Assembly: GCA_011250595.1 (NCBI GenBank)
Contig: JAANMP010000035.1
Span: forward strand, 1 to 48,787
Direction of reading: 5' to 3'
Length of the DNA stretch: 48,787 nt
From: Bacillus sp. MM2020_1
GTDB lineage: Bacteria > Bacillota > Bacilli > Bacillales > Cytobacillaceae
The stretch's first letter is position 1. The number at the start of each line of letters is the position of its first letter. The notes beneath the pieces are model-generated. The model was not told the origin of the DNA. It saw nothing but the letters and a program-made list of their open reading frames with translations, and ran no database searches. Positions 36,182 to 45,265 of this stretch are shown here, piece after piece. The position numbers and the translations under genes were made by a program.

Positions 36182-36379
36182 TTGAATACAATCGGCCAAA
36201 CCATTAAAAATGCACGTGAAATGCTCAACATGTCTCAGGAGGAACTGGCACAAAAAGTCAGAGTTGGAACACAAACCATTGAGAAGTACGAATCCGGAGA
36301 GCAAATTCCAAGTAACCAGACACTGTTAAAGTTATCTACTGTTTTAGAACTGCCTGCTGTAGAATTATTAAAGCAATAA
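36182..36379 (+). CDS. Small XRE-type helix-turn-helix protein
   Basis: 65 residues from a TTG at 36182 preceded by AAAGGAGAGGTG. Nearly the whole protein is one HTH domain (IGQTIKNAREMLNMSQEELAQKVRVGTQTIEKYESGEQIPS). It may be a DNA-binding regulator without a sensing domain. Targets are unknown. It ends before a bidirectional terminator. Confidence 0.82.
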   Translation: MNTIGQTIKNAREMLNMSQEELAQKVRVGTQTIEKYESGEQIPSNQTLLKLSTVLELPAVELLKQ

Positions 36380-36427
36380 ATTGACGGGCTTGTAAAATAA
36401 TCCGTTTTTTCTTTTTCCATGACGTAT

Positions 36428-36488
36428 AAAAAAGGGGAATACTGGAAAACCTTTATTACATAAGGCTTTCTAGTATTCCCCCCTTTTT
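36428..36488. terminator. Bidirectional terminator
   Basis: AAAAAGGGGAATACTGGAAA pairs with TTTCTAGTATTCCCCCCTTTTT around an A-T loop. It lies between the plus-strand HTH gene and the minus-strand yugE-like gene. Confidence 0.88.
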
Positions 36489-36536
36489 GAAGTGGACATC
36501 CATTCTTGGTATGTCCCTTTTTTTTGCAGTAAATCA

Positions 36537-36800
36537 TTAAATAGAGCAAGAATCATTTGCTTTAATGGATAATAATTCGTTTGCTACTTTCAAACATTTT
36601 TCAATTGGGATTATTTCTTCAAAGGAAAATTCATATATGCTTTGTATTTTTTTGGCTAGTTTATCATAGTCATCCAATTCATGAATCGCTTGGATCGTAT
36701 CAGCGATTTCTGTTTCATATCCCCCACTGGTCAAATGGAATGGGTCCCACTCATTTAATACGTCCACATATTGCAAATTTAACTGCAGTTCTTTTCTCAT
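36537..36800 (-). CDS. yugE: YugE-like protein (DUF1871)
   Basis: 87 residues, all helical and acidic. The LNEWDPFHL and YETEIADTIQAI stretches are the family hallmark of DUF1871 (YugE). Function unknown. It keeps the yug gene neighbourhood of B. subtilis. Confidence 0.85.
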   Translation of the reverse strand: MRKELQLNLQYVDVLNEWDPFHLTSGGYETEIADTIQAIHELDDYDKLAKKIQSIYEFSFEEIIPIEKCLKVANELLSIKANDSCSI

Positions 36801-36858
36801 ATTCCTTAACCCCTAATTTTTTGCTTTAACAATAGTATACCACAGTGAGACCTTTTAT

Positions 36859-37236
36859 TTATTTTAGGACATACTCCGCTAGAACGCTTTGAAGCTCGTA
36901 AATGTTTAGGTTCTTATTAAATTGCTTTTGTAATGGCAGGGCATTTCCGGAAATCCATATTTTCAGTTCTGCATCTAAATCAAAGTTACCAGCTGTTTCA
37001 ATGCTGAAATGAGTAATATTTCGATAGGGAATGGAATGATATTCAACCTTTTTTCCCGTTAATCCCTGTTTATCCACTAATATTAAACGTTTATTCGTAA
37101 AAATAAACATATCACGAATTAACTTATACGCTTTATCGATTCTTTCATTCGGGGAAAGGACTTTCCCAAACTCCCTTTCTACTTCGGCAGCACTTACCTC
37201 AGATGCGTTACCCATTAAACCATCTAAAAATCCCAC
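36859..37236 (-). CDS. Bacterial PH-domain protein
   Basis: 125 residues of the bPH (YvbH/DUF1696-like) type. The core is DMFIFTNKRLILVDKQG followed by KKVEYHSIPYRNITHFSIETAG, which build the PH barrel, and a C-terminal helix (NIYELQSVLAEYVL). Function in bacteria is largely unknown. The start lies three bases after the stop of the AraC-type gene, so it is probably co-transcribed with it. Confidence 0.85.
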   Translation of the reverse strand: MGFLDGLMGNASEVSAAEVEREFGKVLSPNERIDKAYKLIRDMFIFTNKRLILVDKQGLTGKKVEYHSIPYRNITHFSIETAGNFDLDAELKIWISGNALPLQKQFNKNLNIYELQSVLAEYVLK

Positions 37237-37239
37237 TAG

Positions 37240-38016
37240 CTACATCCCCTCAGAGTATGAATTTTCTTTACGTTCATCCTTATCTTTTGTTAAATAGGCA
37301 CTTTTATATTGCCCAGGGGTCACCCCTGTATACTTTTTAAAAAGTGACGTGTAGTAGCTTTGATTACAATAGCCAAACATGTTAGCAATTTCGCTTAGTC
37401 TTGAGTTTGAGTGGAGAAGAAAATACTTGGAATCCTCTACTTTTTTCCTATTTATGTATTCTGGGATGATCATACCGACCGATACTTTAAAGATCTTTGA
37501 AAGGTATCCGGGATGGACCCCTGCATATTCAGCAATCTTTTCTAAGGTGATCTCATGATAGATTTCTTGGTGAATGTAGGTTATCGCTCGATTTACGACT
37601 TGATTGTACTCTAAGCGGTCAGTAGATTTTAGTGTATCGATAAAACAAGAAATCATTTCATATTCAAGCAGTTTCAACTCTTCCATTGCGTCGGTTTTTT
37701 CAATCTGTCGAATCATTACATCACTCAGGCTAAAAGCATCCTCTGGTAAAGCTCCGCCTCGAATGATAGCTCTTGTAAATATCGTGCAGGAGCAAATGAG
37801 AGAATTTTTTATCGACCTAAGCGGTTCAGCCGCTAACTTCGCTCTTTCCAAAATATTAATTTGGTCTAGGACATCCTTCGCTTCTTTTTTATTACATCGA
37901 ATAATACAATCCATTAATTGTTGTTCTAAAGCATAGGAGGGGTGATAGTAAAAATTTTGGATATTTTCAGCTCGAGATTCAAAAAAAGGCATGAAACCAT
38001 TATTTTTCATATTCAT
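37240..38016 (-). CDS. AraC-family transcriptional regulator
   Basis: 258 residues from the ATG at 38016 behind AAGGTG. The C-terminal 100 residues contain two HTH motifs (TLEKIAEYAGVHPGYLSKIFK and RLSEIANMFGYCNQSYYTSLFKKYTGVTPGQYK), the AraC/XylS signature. The N-terminal region (about 1-150) is helical and unlike the sugar-binding cupin. It is divergent from the solute-binding protein of the sugar ABC transporter and is the likely activator of that operon. Confidence 0.85.
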   Translation of the reverse strand: MNMKNNGFMPFFESRAENIQNFYYHPSYALEQQLMDCIIRCNKKEAKDVLDQINILERAKLAAEPLRSIKNSLICSCTIFTRAIIRGGALPEDAFSLSDVMIRQIEKTDAMEELKLLEYEMISCFIDTLKSTDRLEYNQVVNRAITYIHQEIYHEITLEKIAEYAGVHPGYLSKIFKVSVGMIIPEYINRKKVEDSKYFLLHSNSRLSEIANMFGYCNQSYYTSLFKKYTGVTPGQYKSAYLTKDKDERKENSYSEGM

Positions 38017-38043
38017 CCACATTCACCTTAAAAAAATGTTAAA

Positions 38044-38086
38044 AATATCATTTTTTTAATATCATTGTAAATTCCTAGACTATAAA
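38044..38086 (+). promoter_or_regulatory. Promoter region of the sugar ABC operon with AATATCATT direct repeats
   Basis: The 9-bp sequence AATATCATT occurs at 38044-38052 and 38058-38066, a 14-bp spacing. The -10-like TATAAA is at 38081-38086 with no good -35 (AATATC at 38058). A weak -35 and repeated sites upstream are what an activator-dependent promoter would show. Assignment to the AraC protein is inferred. Confidence 0.35.
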
Positions 38087-38121
38087 ATTCAAGTATCAAC
38101 CTTAAAGGGGGCTATAAACAA

Positions 38122-39387
38122 ATGCAGAGAAAAAAGTGGTTCACTAAATTGTTAGCGTTTTCTTTCGCAGCGAGTATCGCTTTAGCTGGATGCAGCAGTG
38201 ACGCAAGTACCGAGAAAGCGAAGCCGGCAGACAAGGACAAAGGGACTGAAAAACAAATTGTTCTTAAATTTGCAGCCCAAAACGACAATACTCCCGCCAC
38301 ACAAAAGTTGATTGACGCCTTCAACCAGAAGCAGGATAAGTACAAAGTTGAGTGGACCCAAATGACCAATGACTCCGCTCAAATGCATGATCAGCTTTTA
38401 AACTCTCTATCTAGCGGTTCTTCAGATTATGATGTTCTCTCGATGGACGTTGTTTGGGCCGGCGAATTTGCCGGAGCAGGCTATTTGGAGCCACTTGACG
38501 TGAACATGAATAAAGTTGGCTTAAATAAAGCGGATTTCAATTCAGGTTCGATGGCATCAGGAAATTATAAGGGCAAACAATATACCCTTCCTTTCTTTCC
38601 GGACCTTGGCTTGCTTTATTTCCGTAAAGACATTGTAAGCGCGGAAGACGCTGCCAAGCTTGAAAGTGGCAGCTACACGTATGATGATTTATACACCATG
38701 GCAAAAAACTATACTGGAAAAAACAAGACAAAATACGGATTTGTTTATCAATCGAAACAATACGAGGGTTTGACTGTTAACGTAACTGAATTCTCTAAAT
38801 CCTATACAAATGTAAAAGCTGGCCTTGAAACCATGTACAAGTTTACACAGGCACCATTCGAGCCTAAGGATCTATTAAACTTCATGGAAGGGGAAACCCA
38901 TACGAATTTTGAACAAGGAAATGCTGTATTCTCCCGTAACTGGCCATATGCCTTTGGTCGCATTAACGGTAAAGAAGATGGCGTGACTGTAACGGTGGAT
39001 CAGGTTGGAATTGCCCCACTTCCTAACGGCGGCTCTGTCGGCGGATGGTTACTTGGCGTTAATAAAAGTTCAAAACAACTGGATGGGGCTTGGGAATTTA
39101 TTAACTTCGCAGCAGGTGAAGAAGGTCAAAAAATCATGTCAACAGAAGGGGGATATTTACCTGGATTCAATTCCCTGCTAACCAATGATGAGGTTAAGGC
39201 TAAAAACGTCATGCTTAGCTATCCGGGCTTCCAAAAAGCATTAACAACAACGATTGCAAGACCTGTGTCACCTGAGTACTCCAAAACCTCAGACACGATT
39301 CAAGTGCAAGCCCATAAATATCTAAGCTCGGGCGCTGGTCTGGATGAGGCCGTAAAAGCGATCGAAGCAGCTGCTAAGGGAGAATAG
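38122..39387 (+). CDS. Sugar ABC transporter substrate-binding lipoprotein
   Basis: 421 residues. The N-terminus is a lipoprotein signal with lipobox LAGC at about 20-23 (KLLAFSFAASIALAGCSS), so it is anchored outside the membrane. The rest is a family-1 solute-binding protein (MalE/TreS group; FAAQNDNTPATQKLIDAF, VLSMDVVWAGEFAGAGYLEPL, GGWLLGVNKSSKQLDGAWEFINF). It binds an oligo- or disaccharide and passes it to the two permeases that follow. A terminator after the stop probably makes it the most abundant product of the operon. Confidence 0.9.
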   Translation: MQRKKWFTKLLAFSFAASIALAGCSSDASTEKAKPADKDKGTEKQIVLKFAAQNDNTPATQKLIDAFNQKQDKYKVEWTQMTNDSAQMHDQLLNSLSSGSSDYDVLSMDVVWAGEFAGAGYLEPLDVNMNKVGLNKADFNSGSMASGNYKGKQYTLPFFPDLGLLYFRKDIVSAEDAAKLESGSYTYDDLYTMAKNYTGKNKTKYGFVYQSKQYEGLTVNVTEFSKSYTNVKAGLETMYKFTQAPFEPKDLLNFMEGETHTNFEQGNAVFSRNWPYAFGRINGKEDGVTVTVDQVGIAPLPNGGSVGGWLLGVNKSSKQLDGAWEFINFAAGEEGQKIMSTEGGYLPGFNSLLTNDEVKAKNVMLSYPGFQKALTTTIARPVSPEYSKTSDTIQVQAHKYLSSGAGLDEAVKAIEAAAKGE

Positions 39388-39418
39388 GGCAAGAACAATC
39401 CATAAGAATGATCCAAAT

Positions 39419-39449
39419 AAGGCTCTAATTTAATCATTAGAGCCTTTTT
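39419..39449 (+). terminator. Intercistronic terminator/attenuator
   Basis: AAGGCTCTAAT (39419-39429) and ATTAGAGCCTT (39436-39446) form a perfect stem followed by TTTTC. It lies between the binding protein and the permease genes. Confidence 0.85.
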
Positions 39450-39493
39450 CTTTCATAGAATGAGCTAGTTTACAACGGAGAGGGGGAAAATAG

Positions 39494-40708
39494 GTGCGGA
39501 AAATGGGAGTGAAAGAATGGCTTTTTATCCTTCCCACAGTGCTAATCATTGGCATTTTCTCTTTATGGCCAGTATTACAGTCGCTTACATATACCTTTTT
39601 TGATTACCGCTTAAATGACCAGCAAAAAGCAGGATTGTATCTCAGTGAGCGCTTCAATGTATCCTTGTTCAATGAAACCCAAATGTATGTCGCAATGTTT
39701 TTAGATGAAGACTTGGCTAACATATCAAACGAGCAAGATCAGGAGCAGGTATCTAAGTTAAAAACAGAGCTATTAGCCGCAGATAAAGATTTTAGCAATC
39801 AAAAAGGTGTTATTAAGATTAGCAAACACCAAAAAACAGAAATTGAAAACCTGCATAAAGAAGCAAAGATGCTCGTTACTGCACTAAATGGAAAATATGA
39901 ATTAATTCATAAAGAGGATCTTACTGCATTAGTTGCTGATTTGCAAAATAGTATCATACCGTCTAATTTTATCGGCTTTAAAGGATATAAGCAGGTTTTG
40001 TCTGACAATCGGATTGGTATCGCGCTTTGGAATACGTCCTTTTTTACGGTCTTATCCGTCTTTTTTGAACTTGTTCTTGGATTAGGTCTAGCACTCGTAT
40101 TAAATAAAACCATTTTCGGTCAAGGGATGATTCGAACTGCCTCGCTCATTCCATGGGCAATCCCAACAGCGGTAGCCGCCCTGATGTGGAGTTACCTTTT
40201 TAATGGCAGCAGCGGGATTGTCGCTCATTTTTTTGAGGCGGTAGGACTCGTGGACAAATCTCAAAATTTATTACTAAGCGGTTCCGGTGCGATGGCCTCG
40301 ACCATTTTAGCGGATGTGTGGAAAACCACTCCTTATATGGCCTTATTATTACTCGCGGGCTTGCAAAACATTCCGCATTCCTTATACGAAGCAGCCTCCA
40401 TCGATGGAGCAAGTAAGATCCAATCGTTTTTCAAGGTCACCCTGCCGCTTTTAAAGCCATCCATTCTAGTCGCCTTATTGTTTCGAACATTAGATGCCTT
40501 CCGTGTCTTCGACCTCATTTTTGTGTTAACAGGCGGCGGTCCCGGCGGGGAAACGGAAACGATGTCGATATATGCTTATAAAGTCATGTTTGGACAAACC
40601 AACTTTGGCTATGGTTCGATCATTGTCATGATAATGTTTGTGTGTGTTGCCTGTATCGCGATTTTATTTGTGAAATTCCTGGGTGCGAACCTAATGGAGA
40701 AAAATTAA
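39494..40708 (+). CDS. Sugar ABC transporter permease (MalF-like) with extra extracytoplasmic segment
   Basis: 404 residues from a GTG behind AGGGGG. TM1 (about 9-32) is followed by a long hydrophilic, helical segment of about 120 residues (40-165, e.g. EDLANISNEQDQEQVSKL) before TM2. The remainder is a normal permease with the EAA loop EAASIDGASKIQSFFKVTLPLLKP near 295. MalF of enterobacteria has such a loop, although most Gram-positive homologues (about 290 residues) lack it. It contacts the shared ATPase and the MalG-like partner. No ATPase gene is in the cluster; a MsmX-type shared ATPase is likely. Confidence 0.9.
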   Translation: MRKMGVKEWLFILPTVLIIGIFSLWPVLQSLTYTFFDYRLNDQQKAGLYLSERFNVSLFNETQMYVAMFLDEDLANISNEQDQEQVSKLKTELLAADKDFSNQKGVIKISKHQKTEIENLHKEAKMLVTALNGKYELIHKEDLTALVADLQNSIIPSNFIGFKGYKQVLSDNRIGIALWNTSFFTVLSVFFELVLGLGLALVLNKTIFGQGMIRTASLIPWAIPTAVAALMWSYLFNGSSGIVAHFFEAVGLVDKSQNLLLSGSGAMASTILADVWKTTPYMALLLLAGLQNIPHSLYEAASIDGASKIQSFFKVTLPLLKPSILVALLFRTLDAFRVFDLIFVLTGGGPGGETETMSIYAYKVMFGQTNFGYGSIIVMIMFVCVACIAILFVKFLGANLMEKN

Positions 40709-40721
40709 AGGGGGATAGAAT

Positions 40722-41555
40722 ATGCAGACATCTAAAAGAAAACTATGGATAACCTTCGGAGTGGTGGTTGTATTCTATTTGTTCGCTATGGTTTTCCCGT
40801 TTTTCTGGGTATTTATTACCTCCTTTAAAACATCAGGTGAAATTTTTGGAACAGGGGCTTTTCGCGTGATTCCCAAGGATCCTACCTTCCAAAACTATAT
40901 GACCATTTTGTTTGAAAAAGGGATTTTAAACTCGATAAAAAATAGTTTTATTGTTGCGACCACAACCACCATCTATATCATAATTGTCGCTACCTTTTCG
41001 GCCTATGCTATCTCTCGTTTTCATTTTAAGGGAAAGAATATTCTCTTGGGTTTGATACTCGCAGTTTCTATGTTTCCGCAAATGATCATCACAGGTCCCA
41101 TTTATAATTTATTTTTGAATTTAAAACTATTAAACTCTTTTGCTGTGGTATTACCTTATTCAACAATAACATTACCGATGGCTGTTTGGATTCTCGTCAC
41201 CCATTTTAACCAAATCCCTTCTGCTCTCGAGGAATCAGCAAAAATGGATGGTGCCACCACCTTTCAAACCTTATATAAGATTATTTTCCCATTGGCTGCA
41301 CCAGGTGTATTTACAACTGCCATTATTACCTTTATTTCAGCCTGGAATGAATTCTTATTAACGATTACTCTTAACCCGAATGCTGAATATCATACCGTAC
41401 CTGTCGCGATATCCTTCTTACGGACACAGTTTGAGATCCTTTGGGGACAAGTGGCGGCCGCAACCGCAATTGTAACCATCCCGACACTGATTATCGTCCT
41501 CTTCTTCCAAAGGCAGATTGTCTCGGGATTAACGAGTGGCGGGGTAAAAGAATAA
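40722..41555 (+). CDS. Sugar ABC transporter permease (MalG-like)
   Basis: 277 residues, six transmembrane helices, with the EAA loop EESAKMDGATTFQTLYKIIFPLAAPG near residue 185. It pairs with the preceding MalF-like permease. AAAGGGGG lies before the ATG. A short interspersed repeat follows directly, between it and the GH65 gene. Confidence 0.92.
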   Translation: MQTSKRKLWITFGVVVVFYLFAMVFPFFWVFITSFKTSGEIFGTGAFRVIPKDPTFQNYMTILFEKGILNSIKNSFIVATTTTIYIIIVATFSAYAISRFHFKGKNILLGLILAVSMFPQMIITGPIYNLFLNLKLLNSFAVVLPYSTITLPMAVWILVTHFNQIPSALEESAKMDGATTFQTLYKIIFPLAAPGVFTTAIITFISAWNEFLLTITLNPNAEYHTVPVAISFLRTQFEILWGQVAAATAIVTIPTLIIVLFFQRQIVSGLTSGGVKE

Positions 41556-41626
41556 AAAGAAAAGCGGAAGCGCCCTGTTCAGCGGCGTATGGCCCCTAGC
41601 CCCTGGACGCTTTAGCTAGACAAATA
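41556..41626 (+). repeat. Interspersed repeat, family A copy 2 (short form)
   Basis: It begins AAAAAGAAAAGCGGAAGCGCCC, matches copy 1 at 22654-22797 (minus) through AGCGGCGTATGGCCC, then differs and ends TAGACAAATAAA. It sits within an operon, between the permease stop and the GH65 ribosome binding site. Confidence 0.7.
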
Positions 41627-41642
41627 AATTGAGGTGTACAAC

Positions 41643-43925
41643 ATGTCTTGGAAAATAAGTTCATATAACATGGATCCGGACCAAGCGCTTATTGATGAGA
41701 GTCTATTTTTCACCGGAAATGGTTATCTTGGTATCCGTGGCAATTACGAAGAAGGTGTGCCCGAGGCTCAAACTACCATCCGTGGAACCTATTTAAATGC
41801 TTTTCACGATAGTGTCCCCATCTCTTATGGAGAAAAACTCTATGCATTCCCTGAAACACAGCAAAAGCTTTTAAACGTCATCGATTCCCAATCGATTTCG
41901 ATTTATTTCGGGGAAGAACAGGAAGAAGAACGCTTTTGTCTCGAAGAAGGAAAATTCCCATGGAATGGACGGTATCTGTATTTTGATAAAGGCTACTCAG
42001 AAAGGACGTACGAATGGCTCTCACCTAAGGGAAAAAGGATAAACTTAACCTTTAAGCGGTTAGTATCATTCCGGGATAAGGAAGTCTTTCTACAATACAT
42101 CGATATTGAATCGGATAACTTTCAAGGACCGGTTAGAATCGTTTCAACCTTAAATGGCAATGTATCCAATTATGTCGACACTGCTGACCCACGCGTATCA
42201 TCAGGTCACGCTAACCTATTAAGGGTAACAGATGTACAGCAAACGGAGACTATTTCCTATGTCGAGTGTGAAACATCCTCAACCAAGTTGAAAACGGCTT
42301 GTGCTGCTTCATACCATCTTAGCCAGCATTATAATCAGATAAATGATTTTACGACGAATGCTATCGAATCTGAATTCACCTTCCAATTCGTTGACCATGC
42401 AACCTTCGAGAAAAAAAGCATCTTCGTAGATACTTTAAGACACGGAGAGGACTTAGCTGCTTCTGCCTTTCTGTTACAAACAAAACTTGCTGATAAACAT
42501 TTTCGACAATTTTCAATGGAGCAGGAAATTTATTTAAACGACTTCTGGAATGATGCAGATATAGAGATTACTGGAGATGCGGACCTGCAAGAAGGGATAA
42601 GGTTTAATTTATTTCACCTTTTACAATCAACAGGCCGGGATCATTTTTCAAATATTGCAGCAAAAGGTTTATCTGGAGAAGGATACGAAGGACACTATTT
42701 TTGGGATACAGAAATATATATCCTACCCGTTTTTTTAATGACAAAGCCGGAACTAGCGAAGAATCTACTTTTCTATCGCTATTCCATCCTCGAGCAGGCA
42801 AGACAACATGCTAAAGAAATGGGTCATCAAAAAGGAGCCTTATACCCATGGAGAACAATCACTGGAACGGAATGTTCTTCCTACTTTCCGTCCGGCTCCG
42901 CACAATACCATATCAGTGCCGATATCGCCTACAGCTTTATCCAGTATTATCTTGTCAGCGGAGATTTTTCTTTTATCAAAGAATGTGGTGCAGAGGTACT
43001 TTTTGAGACCGCAAGACTTTGGGCAGATACAGGTCATTTTGATGGAGATTGTTTTAAAATTGATGCCGTAACCGGACCTGATGAATACACATGCATCGTT
43101 AACAACAACTACTTTACAAATGTAATGGCCAAGTATAACTTATTGTGGGCCGCTAAATGCTATTATTTGTTGGAGTCTATCGATTCGGCGCACCTTGCCA
43201 AACTACGGCTGAAAATCGGCTTACATAAACAAGAGGTCCAATTTTGGAAACGGGCAGCGGAGCAGATGTATTTACCTTATAACGAACAACTCGGCATTAA
43301 TCCACAGGATGATACATTTTTACAGAAAGCAGTCTGGGATTTGCAAAATACACCCAAAGACCATTTCCCGCTTCTATTGCACTATCATCCGCTTGCATTA
43401 TACCGGCATCAAGTCTGTAAACAAGCGGATACGGTTTTAGCTCACTTTTTAATAGAGGATGAGCAAGAATTAGATACCATCAGGAAGTCTTTCGATTATT
43501 ATGAAAATATAACGACCCATGATTCTTCCTTATCCTCTTGTATTTTTAGTATTATGGCATCAAAACTTGGGCTTAAACAAAAAGCCTATGATTACTTTAT
43601 TGAAACAGCAAGATTGGATTTAGATAATACCCATGGAAATACAAAAGATGGCCTCCACATGGCGAATATGGGAGGGACGTGGCTAGCGATTGTTTATGGT
43701 TTTGCCGGTTTACGAATAAAAGAAGAGGGAATTTCGTTCCGGCCTCAATTACCGGATAAATGGCAAGGATATCGATTCTCCATTCAATACAAAGGCCGTA
43801 AATTACATTTGGACGTAGGATGGAAACAAACCAAGATTATACTGCTTTATGGGGAACCCTTATCGGTAAGGGTCTTCGATCAGACCTACCCTCTTGAAAG
43901 AGGAGCAGCAATTATCATTGAATAA
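41643..43925 (+). CDS. Glycoside hydrolase family 65 disaccharide phosphorylase
   Basis: 760 residues from the ATG at 41643 behind GAGGTG. N-terminal beta-sandwich (about 1-250), then the (alpha/alpha)6 barrel. Signatures: GYEGHYFWDTEIYILPVF, GTECSSYFPSGSAQYHISADIAY, and GPDEYTCIVNNNYFTN with the catalytic acid E481. The family covers maltose, trehalose, kojibiose and nigerose phosphorylases; specificity cannot be read here. It splits an imported disaccharide with phosphate into beta-glucose-1-phosphate plus a second sugar. No beta-phosphoglucomutase lies beside it, unlike many such clusters. It ends at a terminator. Confidence 0.9.
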   Translation: MSWKISSYNMDPDQALIDESLFFTGNGYLGIRGNYEEGVPEAQTTIRGTYLNAFHDSVPISYGEKLYAFPETQQKLLNVIDSQSISIYFGEEQEEERFCLEEGKFPWNGRYLYFDKGYSERTYEWLSPKGKRINLTFKRLVSFRDKEVFLQYIDIESDNFQGPVRIVSTLNGNVSNYVDTADPRVSSGHANLLRVTDVQQTETISYVECETSSTKLKTACAASYHLSQHYNQINDFTTNAIESEFTFQFVDHATFEKKSIFVDTLRHGEDLAASAFLLQTKLADKHFRQFSMEQEIYLNDFWNDADIEITGDADLQEGIRFNLFHLLQSTGRDHFSNIAAKGLSGEGYEGHYFWDTEIYILPVFLMTKPELAKNLLFYRYSILEQARQHAKEMGHQKGALYPWRTITGTECSSYFPSGSAQYHISADIAYSFIQYYLVSGDFSFIKECGAEVLFETARLWADTGHFDGDCFKIDAVTGPDEYTCIVNNNYFTNVMAKYNLLWAAKCYYLLESIDSAHLAKLRLKIGLHKQEVQFWKRAAEQMYLPYNEQLGINPQDDTFLQKAVWDLQNTPKDHFPLLLHYHPLALYRHQVCKQADTVLAHFLIEDEQELDTIRKSFDYYENITTHDSSLSSCIFSIMASKLGLKQKAYDYFIETARLDLDNTHGNTKDGLHMANMGGTWLAIVYGFAGLRIKEEGISFRPQLPDKWQGYRFSIQYKGRKLHLDVGWKQTKIILLYGEPLSVRVFDQTYPLERGAAIIIE

Positions 43926-43930
43926 AAGAA

Positions 43931-43965
43931 ATCAGTCCTTCCGGGATGGGAGGACTGTATTTTTC
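43931..43965 (+). terminator. Terminator after the GH65 gene
   Basis: CAGTCCT (43933-43939) pairs with AGGACTG (43951-43957), followed by TATTTTTC. Confidence 0.82.
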
Positions 43966-44013
43966 AGATTAATATACTTTTTCCACTATTTCAGATTAAT
44001 ATACTTTTTCCAC
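43962..44013. repeat. Tandem duplication covering the alaX gene end
   Basis: TTTCAGATTAATATACTTTT and the following five bases (TCCAC) occur at 43962-43986 and 43989-44013, identical over 25 bases with a 27-bp period. The second copy holds the last codons and stop of the minus-strand alaX gene; the first repeats them downstream. Confidence 0.85.
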
Positions 44014-45192
44014 AAGATGTTGCAACATTTGCTCCCCTGACATCAGAGCGTCACCGCCACCTTGGGCAAAGGAGTCGTTTCCACCCCCCTTTCCGTTAAT
44101 GAGAGGAAGGGCATCGGAAACTACTTTCTTCATACTTCCAGTTCCAGCTGTTCCCCTTGCACAAACGACCTGCAGCCGATTTTCATTTTGTGACACGAAG
44201 TAGACCATCGCAGTTTCATCTTCAGTAGTAATAATCCGCGCTAGTTTCTGCAGCTCTTGAATGGTACGGTTTTGAAATACTTCACGAACGAGTTTCCTTT
44301 CATTCACGTTTCTTCCTGCCAGTAATTCCTTCGCCTCATATTGAAGTAGGTCTTCCTGCGCTTGTTCAAGGGTTTTTTCTAATGTTTTATTACTTTCAAG
44401 GAGGCGAAGAACTGCTTGTTCCATTTCTTTTTCTGGTGCATTGAGCATCTTTGTTAATGCTAATAGCATCTGTTGCTTTTGCTGAAACTGCTTCATTACT
44501 CGTTTGCCACAAACAAATTGGACACGCACTTTTTTCTTTTGTCTTTCCCAATCCAATACTTTTACCGAACTAACCTCTCCAGTAGCCTTTGGGTGTGTCC
44601 CGCCGCAGCCGTTATAATCAAAGTCTGGAATGATAACCAGTCGAATGTCGTCTTTGACCTTTGTCTCTTTTCGTAACGGATATTGCGACAATTCTTCTTC
44701 CGTCACCCATTTAACCTCGATTGGTCGGTTCTCAAGGATGATTTGGTTAGCCAATTCTTCTGCTTTTTGAACTTGGTGCTCGGTAAGAACTTCCGTCTCT
44801 AAATCAATCGTAACGATTTCTGTACCTAAATGGAAACCGATAGTCCTGTACTCAAATAACTGGTCAAACGCCGCCGATAAAAGATGCTGTCCAGCGTGCT
44901 GCTGCATATGGTCAAAACGTCTCTCCCAATCAATCGTACCTGCTATTTCCTTATTGGTATCTTGAAATGGTCCTTCGAGGTAATGACGAATTTCCCCGTC
45001 GATTTCTTCAACGTTGATGACCTGTTGATCAGCAAGGGTTCCCATGTCGTGGGGCTGTCCGCCTCCGGTTGGATAAAAGGCGGTTTGATCCAAACAAACA
45101 TACCAATTACCTTCAGAATCTTGTGCTTGTTTTATCACCATTCCATTAAAAGTTTTTAGATATGCGTCTTGATAATACAGCTTGTTTTCCAT
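43996..45192 (-). CDS. alaX: Alanyl-tRNA editing protein (AlaX type II, DHHA1 tail)
   Basis: 398 residues. N-terminal part like AlaRS editing region (QTAFYPTGGGQPHD, residues 32-45), then the zinc-binding editing site HAGQHLL (HxxxH, near 96) and CGGTHPKATGEV (CxxxH, near 197). A coiled-coil-like stretch (about 230-300) leads to a DHHA1 domain with GKGGGNDSFAQGGG. It removes serine or glycine wrongly charged onto tRNA-Ala. The last five codons and stop are repeated downstream (43962-44013). Confidence 0.9.
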   Translation of the reverse strand: MENKLYYQDAYLKTFNGMVIKQAQDSEGNWYVCLDQTAFYPTGGGQPHDMGTLADQQVINVEEIDGEIRHYLEGPFQDTNKEIAGTIDWERRFDHMQQHAGQHLLSAAFDQLFEYRTIGFHLGTEIVTIDLETEVLTEHQVQKAEELANQIILENRPIEVKWVTEEELSQYPLRKETKVKDDIRLVIIPDFDYNGCGGTHPKATGEVSSVKVLDWERQKKKVRVQFVCGKRVMKQFQQKQQMLLALTKMLNAPEKEMEQAVLRLLESNKTLEKTLEQAQEDLLQYEAKELLAGRNVNERKLVREVFQNRTIQELQKLARIITTEDETAMVYFVSQNENRLQVVCARGTAGTGSMKKVVSDALPLINGKGGGNDSFAQGGGDALMSGEQMLQHLVEKVY

Positions 45193-45265
45193 TTTTATAT
45201 GTACGCTCCTTATTTATTTATAAACACATTGTCTGAAAAAAAGGAAAATAAAGCAAGGGAAAACA

